Below the pieces are notes generated by a model. The model ran no database searches. It saw only the letters and a program-made list of their open reading frames with translations, and was not told where the DNA came from. DNA of 64,000 nt from Desulfovibrio oxyclinae DSM 11498 (GTDB taxonomy: Bacteria; Desulfobacterota; Desulfovibrionia; Desulfovibrionales; Desulfovibrionaceae), in contig NZ_AQXE01000007.1 in NCBI RefSeq assembly GCF_000375485.1, positions 9,434 to 73,433 on the forward strand, written 5' to 3'. A program made the translations under genes and the position numbers. Below are positions 8,732 to 17,219 of the stretch, in pieces. Every line of letters begins with the position of its first letter. Positions within the stretch are counted from its first letter, which is position 1.

Positions 8732-10297
8732 CTACCTCTTGAGCAGCGCCCGGAAGCGGATGAGTTCGAGCAGCCGGAAGCCGGTGTAGCGTCCGGTCAT
8801 CATGGTCAGCGCCAGCAGCACGAGGAACAGCTCCGGGAAGACGAAGGTGAGATGCTCTATGTACTGATTGCTCATGGCCAGATAAGCCAGCACGGCCACG
8901 GCCATGGTGCCGATGATCTGCTGGATGGCCTTGCCTGCGCCCATCTCGTCCCACATGACGGAGACGCGCTCGATGGTCATGCTCAAAATAACCATGGGGA
9001 AGAGGCTGACGGAGATGCCGCGGGGAAAGCCCAGCTTGAAGCTGACGACGCTGATGCCTGCCATGAGCAGCACCACCACGATGAGCACGCAGGCGAGCCT
9101 TGGCACGAGCAGCAGCTTGAGGTGCTCCAGATAGAGGCGGACCGAAAGCCCGAGGATGATCACGATGGAAAAGAGGCAGACACCCCAAAGCAGCTCGGTT
9201 TCCCTGAACGAGAGCGCGATGAGCGCGGGCATGAAGGTGCCGAAGGTGGAAAAGCCGATGACGTTGCGCAGGAAGACCAACAGCAGTGCCCCGATGGGGA
9301 TGAGCAGAATGACCCGGTAGGTGGCCTGCGCCTGCACCGGCAGGTTGAAGAGGGAAAAGCCCATGATCGCGGGTTCGGTGATGTTGAGTTGCTCGACGGT
9401 GTTTTTCAGGGAACTCACGGATACCGGCGCCACGGAGAGTGTCACTTCGAGATTATCGCCGCCTTTCAGGGAGGCAAGCGGGGCATTGCCGCGCCACCAC
9501 GGGACGAAATCCCCCGGCGTTCCGAAGGCGCCCTGAGTGACGTCGAACATATGCCATGCGCCGTCGTGGTAGAGTTCCAGCCAGTGGCTCAGGGGGGCGT
9601 TGTTGGAGGTGCTGAGGGTGATGCCGTGGACCGACTGGGCCGGAATGCCTGAAAAATGCAGCAACCTGACGGCCATGTTGACCGCGCCGAGACGGCCGGG
9701 ATGTCCCCGCAGCAGATAGGCCGCGTCCGTGTTGTCCGAAGGCGGCATGAGCAGCTGCATCAGATGGGGCACGAAGGTTTCGATATCCGCGGATTCGCTG
9801 CCGACCTTGGTTAGCAGGGAGTTGGCGGCGGCCTGCTCCGCCGGCGTGAACTGCGGGTCCACGAGTCTCGGGATGTCCGTTGGGTGCACCCAGGTGCGGT
9901 CGTCGGAATTGTTTTCGGGCCGCAGGCGGGCGGAGTAGAACAGGTCCTGTTTGCCTTTCGCGGAACGTTTGGACCAGACCGCGATGGCGTTTTCGGCGTC
10001 GGTGTCGTTGGTCAGGCCGGAGCCGTCTTCGGCCTGCATGCCGCGCAGGAGACCATAGTCGTCGCTGATGAAGTATTCGTCCGTGACCACGAAGCGGGGC
10101 AGCCGGTTCAGGGTCTGGAGCGTGGCCTTGACCGGGCTGTCCTGTGCCTCGAAGGAGACGCGGGCCTCCACGTTCCATGTTCTGGTCTGTTCTTCAGGTG
10201 TGAGCGGAAAGCCCAGAACAAAGGCCTTGTAGCCGAAAATGCCGAGACCGGTCAGCAGGAGCAGGCTCACCAACAGCTTCAATTGCAGAGAATTCAT
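8732..10297 (-). CDS. inactive transglutaminase-like protein with multi-TM C-terminal domain
   Basis: 521 residues. One N-terminal TM segment (about 7-27), a periplasmic transglutaminase-like domain (about 30-310), then a membrane domain with about seven helices (320-510). In the core, SHWLELYHDG and MFDVTQG keep the His and Asp of the triad, but the segment where the catalytic Cys is expected (GRLGAVNMAVRLLHFSGIPA) has none, so it should not be catalytic. This matches the 'inactive transglutaminase fused to 7TM helices' family that travels with RimK-like ligases. It ends 4 bases before the ATP-grasp gene and follows the protease gene by 44 bases. Confidence 0.88.
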   Translation of the reverse strand: MNSLQLKLLVSLLLLTGLGIFGYKAFVLGFPLTPEEQTRTWNVEARVSFEAQDSPVKATLQTLNRLPRFVVTDEYFISDDYGLLRGMQAEDGSGLTNDTDAENAIAVWSKRSAKGKQDLFYSARLRPENNSDDRTWVHPTDIPRLVDPQFTPAEQAAANSLLTKVGSESADIETFVPHLMQLLMPPSDNTDAAYLLRGHPGRLGAVNMAVRLLHFSGIPAQSVHGITLSTSNNAPLSHWLELYHDGAWHMFDVTQGAFGTPGDFVPWWRGNAPLASLKGGDNLEVTLSVAPVSVSSLKNTVEQLNITEPAIMGFSLFNLPVQAQATYRVILLIPIGALLLVFLRNVIGFSTFGTFMPALIALSFRETELLWGVCLFSIVIILGLSVRLYLEHLKLLLVPRLACVLIVVVLLMAGISVVSFKLGFPRGISVSLFPMVILSMTIERVSVMWDEMGAGKAIQQIIGTMAVAVLAYLAMSNQYIEHLTFVFPELFLVLLALTMMTGRYTGFRLLELIRFRALLKR

Positions 10298-10341
10298 GTC
10301 CGGTTGATCCTTGAAGAGATCGGCGGCGCGTGCGTCGTCGG

Positions 10342-10896
10342 TTACTGTCCTTCGGGCAGGGAGAGAAGGTTGCGGCGGGAAGAGTCTACCAGAATACCCC
10401 GGCGGAGTTCCTTTCTGCCGATGAGCATTCTGGATGAGAAATTGCTTCTGTCGGCCAGATTGATGAACGCATCGAGCTTTTTGCTGCCGATGGTCACCAC
10501 CACCGGGATGACGGCTCGGCGCTGGTAACCCGAGGGTCGCTTCTTGATTCTCACGATACGGTCGTATTCGCAGGTGACCCGCTGTTTGCGATCCTGCTGG
10601 TCCAACACGGTGAAGGTCACGGTGTCGTTATCCTCGTCGAGGACGATATCCTCGGCGTGCATGGAGGAACTGTCAGCGCCGCTGTCGAGCTTCGCTTCCA
10701 TGGTGATGGGGGCTTCTATGCCGCGGATCGTGATGGAGACCTTCTCCATATATCCTGCGATGATGTAGTCCCGGCTCGTGAGTTCGGAAGCCGTTTCCTG
10801 AGCGCTGGGTTCCTGCTTCGCGGCGCCGTCGTCCGCATGAACGATACCCGTCGTCAGGATCATGCAGAGAGTCGTCAGGATTATGATTCTGTTCAT
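10342..10896 (-). CDS. secreted retropepsin-like (RimK-associated 'zinc protease') aspartic protease
   Basis: 184 residues from ATG 10896. An N-terminal signal peptide (about 1-20) implies export. The motif KLDSGADSSSMHAED (about residues 69-83) contains the DSGA that matches the DTGA active site of retropepsins; members are often annotated 'ATP-dependent zinc protease', a name that need not reflect mechanism. An in-frame TTG at 10908 is a less likely start. It is the first gene of the cluster. Logically it could trim what the ATP-grasp enzyme adds, by analogy with other RimK-protease pairs, but compartments differ. Family call good, substrate unknown. Confidence 0.85.
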   Translation of the reverse strand: MNRIIILTTLCMILTTGIVHADDGAAKQEPSAQETASELTSRDYIIAGYMEKVSITIRGIEAPITMEAKLDSGADSSSMHAEDIVLDEDNDTVTFTVLDQQDRKQRVTCEYDRIVRIKKRPSGYQRRAVIPVVVTIGSKKLDAFINLADRSNFSSRMLIGRKELRRGILVDSSRRNLLSLPEGQ

Positions 10897-11142
10897 ATCA
10901 AGTCTCAATTAATAAAACTATTTCCTGTCAATGGGCGGGAGAAGCGACCCCGAGGCCGTTTTTTCTGCGCGCATTGTCGGTGGAGTTCGTGACTGTAGAA
11001 AGAGCATGCCGAATTTGCCGATAGCCCTCAGGAGTCGGCAGACAGGACGCAATGTGTAATTGTGCCTATAAGAAATTTCGGCACGCGTAAAGATTGAAAT
11101 GGCCGGGGGTGATGTGGCGGTTCCGTAAAGAACCGAGTCGGT

Positions 11143-11787
11143 CTAGCGCTTGAATGTCATGGTCTGATTTGCCAGCGCTTCCTCGGAGCCGGCCCACGCG
11201 TAGGACAGCAGGCACGGTTCCGTTCTCCCCGTAGTGATGCGGTGGCTGTGCTCCGGAGGGTTGTAGATGAGAGAGCCCGGGGCATACACGCCCGCGTCGT
11301 TCTGCGAAAGCGTGCCACTGAGGCATAGGTAGGATTCGGTGATGCCTGCGTGGCTGTGAGCCGGGTACACCGTATCGGGGGCGAGCAGCACGACGCCGAG
11401 GATCAGTTTGTCGAAGCGCACCAGCCCGCATGGCCCCATGAGTTCGCTGTAGGCGTATCTGTCACTGAGTTTCTTGGGCATCCACTCGTAACCGTATCCC
11501 CATGACAGGCTTGCGGCGATGCGCGAGAACATCCGTACCGACCCGGCGGCGGGGCCGTGCATTCCGTTGTCCACCGCACGGTCAAGATGAAAGCAGACGG
11601 GTTTGGACTGCGCTTCTGGCAGGACGACTTCAGGGCATTGCTTCAGGGCCTGTTTCAACGCCACGCGAACATGTTTCATGTGGCTGTTGATGATCTTGCT
11701 GCCGCCGGCAGAGCCGTTGCGGTACCAGAACAGGATGTCCTGAAGGTAGTAGGTCAGATACGGGTGGTCTTTGAGCGTGCAGGTCAT
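11143..11787 (-). CDS. cupin protein resembling DMSP lyases (DddL/DddQ type)
   Basis: 214 residues; start ATG 11787 behind GGGGAGG. The cupin core is intact: H144-x-H146, E151, Y153 and G158 in YPAHSHAGITESYLCLSG, then P170-G171 and H180/H182 in PPEHSH. The Tyr two after the Glu, the preceding SWGYGYEW and YAYSELMGP segments, and the closing SYAWAG segment are as I recall the DMSP-lyase cupin family, which splits dimethylsulfoniopropionate to DMS and acrylate with a metal ion and that Tyr. A generic sugar or regulatory cupin is the alternative. DMSP cleavage is known in some marine Desulfovibrio. No acrylate genes sit beside it. Confidence 0.55.
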   Translation of the reverse strand: MTCTLKDHPYLTYYLQDILFWYRNGSAGGSKIINSHMKHVRVALKQALKQCPEVVLPEAQSKPVCFHLDRAVDNGMHGPAAGSVRMFSRIAASLSWGYGYEWMPKKLSDRYAYSELMGPCGLVRFDKLILGVVLLAPDTVYPAHSHAGITESYLCLSGTLSQNDAGVYAPGSLIYNPPEHSHRITTGRTEPCLLSYAWAGSEEALANQTMTFKR

Positions 11788-11892
11788 GTCCTCCCCGTAG
11801 CATGAAACGGCGGACGAAACAAACGCAACCCTTGCAGGCAGTGGCTTTCCTGGGTGATGAAAATAATGAAATCAGACTTTGCGAGGGGCGTG

Positions 11893-12309
<417 letters not shown>

Positions 12310-12331
12310 GAGTTCTCCGAATCTGTTTTGA

Positions 12332-13078
12332 TTACATGAATTTTTCCATGATACGTTTGTAAGTACCATCCTGCTTCATCTCGTCAAGGGTGCTCTGCCA
12401 TCGTTGTACCACTTCTCGCGGTACGTCCGGCGACATGGCAATATACAGTGAATCGGTGCCGAGCGTGACGCCGGTGGGGGAGAACATATCCGGTTTGAGC
12501 AGACGATGACGACGCAGGAATTCATTGAAAAACCTGTGGTCCATGACGGCAAGGGATACCCGGCCGACAGCGAGTTTGGCAAAGTCAGAAAAATGACCGT
12601 TGCTCAGGTCGAGGTTCCTGAAACCCAGTCCGGAGAGCCGGAGGTGCGCGCTATGGTCCCGGGTCACGGAGATCCGTTCGACCCTTTTGGCGTCGTCAAG
12701 ATTGTTTATGGTGACCTTGCCCTGAGCGTTGCGGAAGAACATGGGTTCGATCTCCGCCAGCGGGCCGATCAGCCACAGCCGGGAGCGGATTGCTTCCGTT
12801 TCAGGTACGGGAAAGAGCACTCTGTTCTTTTTGTTGAGCAGATCGTCATATCCTCTCGCCCAGGGGAGTAGTCTTACGGAGTGTGGATCGCGGCCGTTCC
12901 TGCGCAGTATCTCGGCAACAATTTCCACCATGCATCCCGAAGGCTCTCCGTCCTCGAAATAGGCGTACGGGGGGATGTTTTCCGCAACAATATTAAGGTG
13001 GTGTGCCGTTGCGGAACGGTTTCCCGTCACGAGAAACGCTATCGCCAGAGCGGCTGTAAAAACTAAAATACGTCGCAT
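12332..13078 (-). CDS. orphan periplasmic solute-binding protein (amino-acid type, SBP family 3)
   Basis: 248 residues from ATG 13078. A signal peptide covers about residues 1-26. The mature part starts [21 protein letters not shown], the typical entry of family 3 binding proteins, followed by [15 protein letters not shown] and a C-terminal [22 protein letters not shown]. There is no permease or ATPase beside it, so it may serve a distant transporter or act as a sensor or scavenging protein, as many such orphans in Desulfovibrio seem to. Ligand unknown. Confidence 0.82.
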   Translation of the reverse strand: MRRILVFTAALAIAFLVTGNRSATAHHLNIVAENIPPYAYFEDGEPSGCMVEIVAEILRRNGRDPHSVRLLPWARGYDDLLNKKNRVLFPVPETEAIRSRLWLIGPLAEIEPMFFRNAQGKVTINNLDDAKRVERISVTRDHSAHLRLSGLGFRNLDLSNGHFSDFAKLAVGRVSLAVMDHRFFNEFLRRHRLLKPDMFSPTGVTLGTDSLYIAMSPDVPREVVQRWQSTLDEMKQDGTYKRIMEKFM

Positions 13079-13148
13079 CGAGACCCTCGTTTTGCGAACG
13101 TATCCTACTTGGAATCCGAAGGGAACCCCGTCTATATGTCTGAATGCG

Positions 13149-13694
13149 TTAGTCTGGGCAGATGGAGCCGAGCAGCCGGATTTCGTCGCACCAGCCATGC
13201 ATCATATCTCCCTTCATGGACTGATGAAGCTGGAGCAGTTGAGCCAGCGGAAAATCCCGTCCCCAAAGGGAGCGGTACCCCACGATGCCGTGTCTGCGGA
13301 GAATCTGCGCGCCAAGGTTCCAGACGGCCTGCGCCAGCTCGGTGCGGTCGAGAACCGTCTGGTGGTGCCAGACCAGAGACGGTCTGTCGCCGAGCACCCT
13401 GCTGCCCGCAAAATTGGTGGAGACATGCAGAAGGTCGCCCTCGGGCCGTACCTCCCATGCATAGAGCCAGCCTTCGCCGAGCCATTCAAATTCGAAGTGC
13501 CAAGGCCCGTCGCCGTCACGTTCGGAGTATTCCGCGGCGTCCACGAGGCAGTCGCACAGATCCTTGAGCGGTTCGGAAAAGACGGAGGCCACGCTGTATT
13601 CGCAGGTTCGGTCGGGAGTGACGAGCGTGAGATCCATCCAGCCACGGCGAAGTTCCGTGAGGTTCAGCTTGGGAGTGTGATGGTGTGTGGGCAT
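13149..13694 (-). CDS. hypothetical protein, 181 aa
   Basis: Start ATG 13694 with GGAGAA upstream; the longer frame reaching 13910 is low-complexity antisense of hxlR and is rejected. A His-rich start (MPTHHH) precedes a soluble mixed protein, with a Trp-rich middle (WHFEFEWLGEGWLYAWEV) and many acidic residues. No signal peptide or TM segment. I do not recognise a family. It lies between the SBP and hxlR on the minus strand, 40 bases after hxlR, so may be in that unit. Confidence 0.7.
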   Translation of the reverse strand: MPTHHHTPKLNLTELRRGWMDLTLVTPDRTCEYSVASVFSEPLKDLCDCLVDAAEYSERDGDGPWHFEFEWLGEGWLYAWEVRPEGDLLHVSTNFAGSRVLGDRPSLVWHHQTVLDRTELAQAVWNLGAQILRRHGIVGYRSLWGRDFPLAQLLQLHQSMKGDMMHGWCDEIRLLGSICPD

Positions 13695-13734
13695 TCGGGT
13701 TCTCCGGCGCGGTTGAAGGGCGGCTGAGTGCGTA

Positions 13735-14109
13735 TCAGGCGGCGTCTTCTTTGGAGAGGGTTTCGAGTTTTCTGGATTCGAACATGCTGCCCCATTCGCA
13801 GAGCTGGCGGAGCAGGGGGATGATCGACTGTCCCAGGTCGGTGAGCGAGTATTCCACCTTGGGCGGTACCTGCGGGTAGACCTCGCGATGGATGAGTTCG
13901 TCCGCCTCAAGTTCCCTGAGCTGCTGGGTCAGCATCTTCTGGGTGATGCTCGGCATGGAGCGCTTGAGTTCACTGAATCGCAGCGTCCCCTTGTTGCCGA
14001 GATAGTAGAGGATGATCGGTTTCCACTTGCCGCCCACTATCTGGAGCGTCAGCTCCATGGTGCAGTAATATTGTCTGCCGTCCAGCGTCTTGATGGGGCA
14101 GTCTGACAT
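13735..14109 (-). CDS. HxlR-family winged-helix transcriptional regulator
   Basis: 124 residues. Seen: the family entry TLQIVGGKWKPIILYYLG, then RFSELKRSMPSITQKMLTQQ as the recognition region, and the wing with VEYSLTDLGQSIIPLL. HxlR proteins bind DNA as dimers and often sense quinones, aldehydes or electrophiles; an N-terminal Cys (C4, with C16 near) is common in sensors of this family. It is divergent from a nitroreductase gene, with 134 bases between, the usual layout for a regulator acting on its neighbour. Inducer unknown. Confidence 0.9.
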   Translation of the reverse strand: MSDCPIKTLDGRQYYCTMELTLQIVGGKWKPIILYYLGNKGTLRFSELKRSMPSITQKMLTQQLRELEADELIHREVYPQVPPKVEYSLTDLGQSIIPLLRQLCEWGSMFESRKLETLSKEDAA

Positions 14110-14243
14110 ATATGATTCCCTCGGTATGTTTTTGGATACTATGGAACAACGCCGTGCGTACTTGCGTTTTGGTGTTCTTTAGCCCAAAACATGAGACAGG
14201 TAAAGAAAGCCCTCGCTGACTGCAACACAAGGAGGAAACATAA
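14110..14243. promoter_or_regulatory. divergent hxlR / nitroreductase regulatory region
   Basis: 134 bases between two divergent starts. AAGGAGG at about 14230-14236 is the ribosome site of the nitroreductase. I see no clear -35/-10 pair or certain HxlR operator; its role as shared promoter is inferred from layout. Confidence 0.5.
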
Positions 14244-14759
14244 ATGGACGTATTTGAAGCCATAATGAACAGGCGCAGCATCCGGAAATTCACGGATGCT
14301 CCCATCTCAGATGAAACCATGCACGACGTGCTCGAAGCGGGCATGATGGCCCCGAGCGCAGGCAACGCCCAGCCGTGGCAGTTCGTCATCGTGGACGACC
14401 CGGAAAAACTCGCGGCCTGCAAGGAGTTGAACCCTTATGCCGCCATGGCTGTCAAGGCTCCGGCAGGCATTCTCGTCTGCGGCGATACCAGCCTTGAAAA
14501 GTTCCCCGGCTTCTGGGCTCAGGACTGCTCCGCGGCAATCCAGAACATCCTGCTGGCGATTCACGCCAAAGGACTCGGCGCGGTCTGGACCGGTATTTAT
14601 CCGGTGGAAGAGCGCGTGGCCGGTTTTCAGAAGGAGTTCGGTCTGCCGGAGAACGTGGTGCCGCTGGCACTGATTGTAATGGGTGAACCCGCACAGCAGC
14701 CCACAGCCGAGTCGCGTTACCGGCAGGACCGCGTGCACAGGAACGGATGGCAGGGATAA
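14244..14759 (+). CDS. nitroreductase family flavoprotein
   Basis: 171 residues. Contains the FMN-binding start RRSIRKF (11-17), the APSAGNAQPWQFVIV segment and GLGAVWTGIYP, typical of NfsB/NOX-like reductases that use NAD(P)H to reduce nitro compounds, quinones or flavins. Strong AAGGAGG ribosome site. Divergent from hxlR, which may control it. It overlaps by one base (TAATG) the start of the monooxygenase-like gene downstream, so the two form an operon. Physiological substrate cannot be told. Confidence 0.9.
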   Translation: MDVFEAIMNRRSIRKFTDAPISDETMHDVLEAGMMAPSAGNAQPWQFVIVDDPEKLAACKELNPYAAMAVKAPAGILVCGDTSLEKFPGFWAQDCSAAIQNILLAIHAKGLGAVWTGIYPVEERVAGFQKEFGLPENVVPLALIVMGEPAQQPTAESRYRQDRVHRNGWQG

Positions 14760-15064
14760 TGAAAAACGAACAGCCGACGGTACTGGTGCTTTTCGAGGCA
14801 AAGGCCGGATATGAGGAAGAGGCCCGTGAAGTGCTTCGCGAACTGGTGCGGAAAAGTCTTCGCGATGAAGGGTGCCTGCAATACGACATGCACGAAAAGC
14901 CGGATGCACCCGGCCGTTTCATGCTTTTTGAACGCTGGGCTTCCCGTGAGTTGTTGAGCGAGCATTAGGAAAAGGAGTGGATGGCGGAGCACGGCAGGAA
15001 GATGGCCGAAGTCATGGCCGCCGAACCGGAAATCTCCTTCTGGACACCGTTTTCCGGTAGCTGA
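14759..15064 (+). pseudogene. antibiotic-biosynthesis-monooxygenase (ABM) domain gene interrupted by in-frame amber codon
   Basis: From ATG 14759 (alternative 14747) the frame encodes 69 residues of a dimeric ferredoxin-like ABM domain: VLVLFEAKAGYEEEAREVLRE-type start and FERWASRELLSEH. TAG at 14966-14968 stops it exactly where the family continues. Reading through, the same frame gives 31 more residues ending in EPEISFWTPF, which is the normal last strand of ABM proteins, and stops at TGA 15062-15064, for a full length of 101. So a single codon change (such as TTG to TAG) splits a gene of otherwise normal length. ABM proteins act on quinones and similar compounds, which would suit the nitroreductase partner. 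A base error in the assembly is possible. Confidence 0.8.
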
Positions 15065-15235
15065 CGCCGCAACGCTTCCGGTTTCCGCGGGGCTCGTTTG
15101 AGGCCGCGTCCGTTCTTCCGGTCATGTCTTGCCAAGAGAGAAAATAAACTGCATGAAATGGTAGCTTCACGTTTGCAGTTACACACTGCGCAAGGCAGAT
15201 AAAGGAACAATGGGCGACAGCCCGAGGAGAAGAAT

Positions 15236-15622
15236 ATGCGTATCAAGAATCTTGTTCTGGCAATGATGCTGCTCCTTTCCGCCGTGGCGGTGACCGGTTG
15301 CGGCGCAATCATCGCAGGCACTGCGGCTGCCACGGGAACGTATGTCTACGTTGACGGTCAGGCCAAGGCAGACTACCGCGCCAGTCTGGGGCGGACTTAT
15401 GACGCCTCTCTGGCGGCCTGTCGCAGTCTCGGCATGAACATCACCGGACAGGAGATCGACGGCGACTCCGCAAGCATCAGCGCGGACTATCGTGGCGATA
15501 CCATCTGGATTCGCCTGTCTTTGGAGGGTGATAACTTCACGCAGGTCAGCGTCCGCGTCGGCCTTCTGGGCGACAAAGTGCAGTCCAGACGTATTCACGA
15601 CTCCATCGCGGCGAACCTGTAA
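15236..15622 (+). CDS. small DUF3568-type lipoprotein
   Basis: 128 residues with a type II signal peptide: hydrophobic LVLAMMLLLSAVAV, lipobox VTGC with C22. A Gly/Ala-rich segment (GAIIAGTAAATGTYVYVDG) leads into one small alpha-beta domain with AACRSLGM and QEIDGDSASISADY. This pattern matches the DUF3568 family of small envelope lipoproteins in Desulfovibrio; function unknown. Monocistronic, with its own strong terminator. Confidence 0.82.
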   Translation: MRIKNLVLAMMLLLSAVAVTGCGAIIAGTAAATGTYVYVDGQAKADYRASLGRTYDASLAACRSLGMNITGQEIDGDSASISADYRGDTIWIRLSLEGDNFTQVSVRVGLLGDKVQSRRIHDSIAANL

Positions 15623-15646
15623 GGCTTCCCGCAAGAGACAAAGGAA

Positions 15647-15680
15647 GCGGCAGGCCGGTACACCGGCCTGCCGCTTTTTC
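15647..15680 (+). terminator. intrinsic terminator of the DUF3568 lipoprotein gene
   Basis: Perfect stem GCGGCAGGCCGGT / ACCGGCCTGCCGC followed by TTTTTC, 25 bases after the stop. It may also limit transcription from the convergent liv operon. Confidence 0.92.
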
Positions 15681-15708
15681 GTGGGACCCGAAAGTGCGAG
15701 CGTGACGG

Positions 15709-16446
15709 TTAGCCTCCGAGATAGGCTTTTTTCACTTCGGGGTCCTCCATGAGTTCTTCGGAAGAGCCGCGGGCCACTATTTCGCCCGTGTCGATGACGT
15801 AGCCGCGGTGCGCGAACTTGAGCGCGAGGTTTGCGTTCTGTTCGATGAGCAGGATGGTCATGCCGTCCTTGTTCAGGTCCTTGAGGGCGCGGAACATGTC
15901 GTACATCAATAGCGGTGCCAGCCCCATGCTCGGCTCGTCCAGCATGATGGTGGTGCTACCGGACATGAGGGCACGACCCACGGCCAGCATCTGCTGTTCG
16001 CCGCCGGAAAGGGATTCGCTGCGCTGTCTGCGCCGCTCGTTCAGGCGCGGGAAGAGCGAATAGACACGCTTGTAGTCTCGTTCCACGTCCGCGTGGGAAT
16101 CCTTGCGTGCATAGGTGGCGAGCTTGAGGTTCTCCTCCACGGTGAGGTTGCCGAATATGTGCCGACCTTCGGGCACCAGCACCAGGTGCAGGTCGGAAAC
16201 CACCTTGTCCGGGGACATGGGAAGGATGGATTGCCCCTCGAACCGGATGTCGCCCGAGATGACTTTCGGGGCTTCCGGCGGCGGCAGCCGGGCGATGGAC
16301 ATGAGCGAGGTGGATTTGCCCGCTCCGTTGGCGCCGATGAGGGTGACGATTTCCCCGCGTTGCACGCTGAATGAGATGCCGTGCAGGGCCTCGATGTTGC
16401 CGTACTTGACGTAGAGGTTGTCGATTTCGAGAAGCGGTGCGCTCAT
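15709..16446 (-). CDS. livF: branched-chain amino-acid ABC transporter ATPase LivF
   Basis: 245 residues. One of two cytoplasmic ATPases of the high-affinity Leu/Ile/Val importer. Seen: Walker A IGANGAGKST, signature LSGGEQQML, Walker B IMLDEPSMGLAP. The start ATG 16446 overlaps the LivG stop as ATGA, so the longer frame upstream is rejected. Last gene of livKHMGF. Confidence 0.95.
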   Translation of the reverse strand: MSAPLLEIDNLYVKYGNIEALHGISFSVQRGEIVTLIGANGAGKSTSLMSIARLPPPEAPKVISGDIRFEGQSILPMSPDKVVSDLHLVLVPEGRHIFGNLTVEENLKLATYARKDSHADVERDYKRVYSLFPRLNERRRQRSESLSGGEQQMLAVGRALMSGSTTIMLDEPSMGLAPLLMYDMFRALKDLNKDGMTILLIEQNANLALKFAHRGYVIDTGEIVARGSSEELMEDPEVKKAYLGG

Positions 16447-17210
16447 ATCGTGTCGTCTCCGAGGTAGGCCTTGATAACCGTGGGGTCGTTCTGGATGTCG
16501 TCGGCGGTGCCTTCCGAGATGGTGGCGCCGAAGTCGATGACCTTGATGAACTGGCAAAGCGAGGTGACCACCTTCATCTGGTGTTCGATCATCCAGATGG
16601 TGATCTCGAAGGTGTCGTGAATCCAGCGCACCAGCGAGATGAGCTTTTCCACGTCCGCCGAGTTCAGGCCCGCCGCGGGCTCGTCGAGCAGCAGCAGCTT
16701 GGGCTGAACGCTCATGGCCCGCGCTATCTCCACGCGCCGTTGCAGGCCGTAGGGCAGGTTCGGCGGGTATTCATACGCGTAATCCTTGAGACTCATGGCC
16801 TCCAGCATCTCCCATGAAACGCGGTCGATGTTGGCCTCGCCCTTGCGGTAGCGTTTGGTGCGCAGGAAGGAGTCCCAGACCGTATATCCCATGCGGTAGT
16901 GCTGGGCGATGCGGATGTTGTCCAGCACGGTCATGTCGTGCCAGAGGCGGATGTTCTGGAAGGTGCGGGCCACGCCGCGCGCGGTGACCTGATGCGGCCT
17001 CATGCCGCGCGTGTCCTTTCCCTGAATGAGGATGTCGCCTTCGGTGGGCTGGTAGAATCCTGAGACAAGGTTGAAGATGGTGGTCTTGCCCGCGCCGTTG
17101 GGGCCGATGAGGCCGACCAGTTCGCCGCCTTCCAGCGTGATGTTGAAGTCCGATACGGCCTGTAGCCCGCCGAATCGCTGCGTCAGTCCGTCTATTTGAA
17201 GCAGTGGCAT
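16443..17210 (-). CDS. livG: branched-chain amino-acid ABC transporter ATPase LivG
   Basis: 255 residues. Second ATPase of the importer. Walker A IGPNGAGKTT and Walker B LLLDEPAAGL are intact; the signature reads LPYGLQRRVEIARAM, as usual for LivG, which lacks a canonical LSGGQ. It ends in a four-base ATGA overlap with livF and begins 9 bases after livM. Confidence 0.95.
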   Translation of the reverse strand: MPLLQIDGLTQRFGGLQAVSDFNITLEGGELVGLIGPNGAGKTTIFNLVSGFYQPTEGDILIQGKDTRGMRPHQVTARGVARTFQNIRLWHDMTVLDNIRIAQHYRMGYTVWDSFLRTKRYRKGEANIDRVSWEMLEAMSLKDYAYEYPPNLPYGLQRRVEIARAMSVQPKLLLLDEPAAGLNSADVEKLISLVRWIHDTFEITIWMIEHQMKVVTSLCQFIKVIDFGATISEGTADDIQNDPTVIKAYLGDDTI

Positions 17211-17219
17211 GGCTGGTTC

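Noticed and set aside
14966..14968. Pyrrolysine at the amber codon
   Set aside because: No pyl genes or PYLIS-like element in view and ABM proteins do not use pyrrolysine; a simple nonsense change is more likely.
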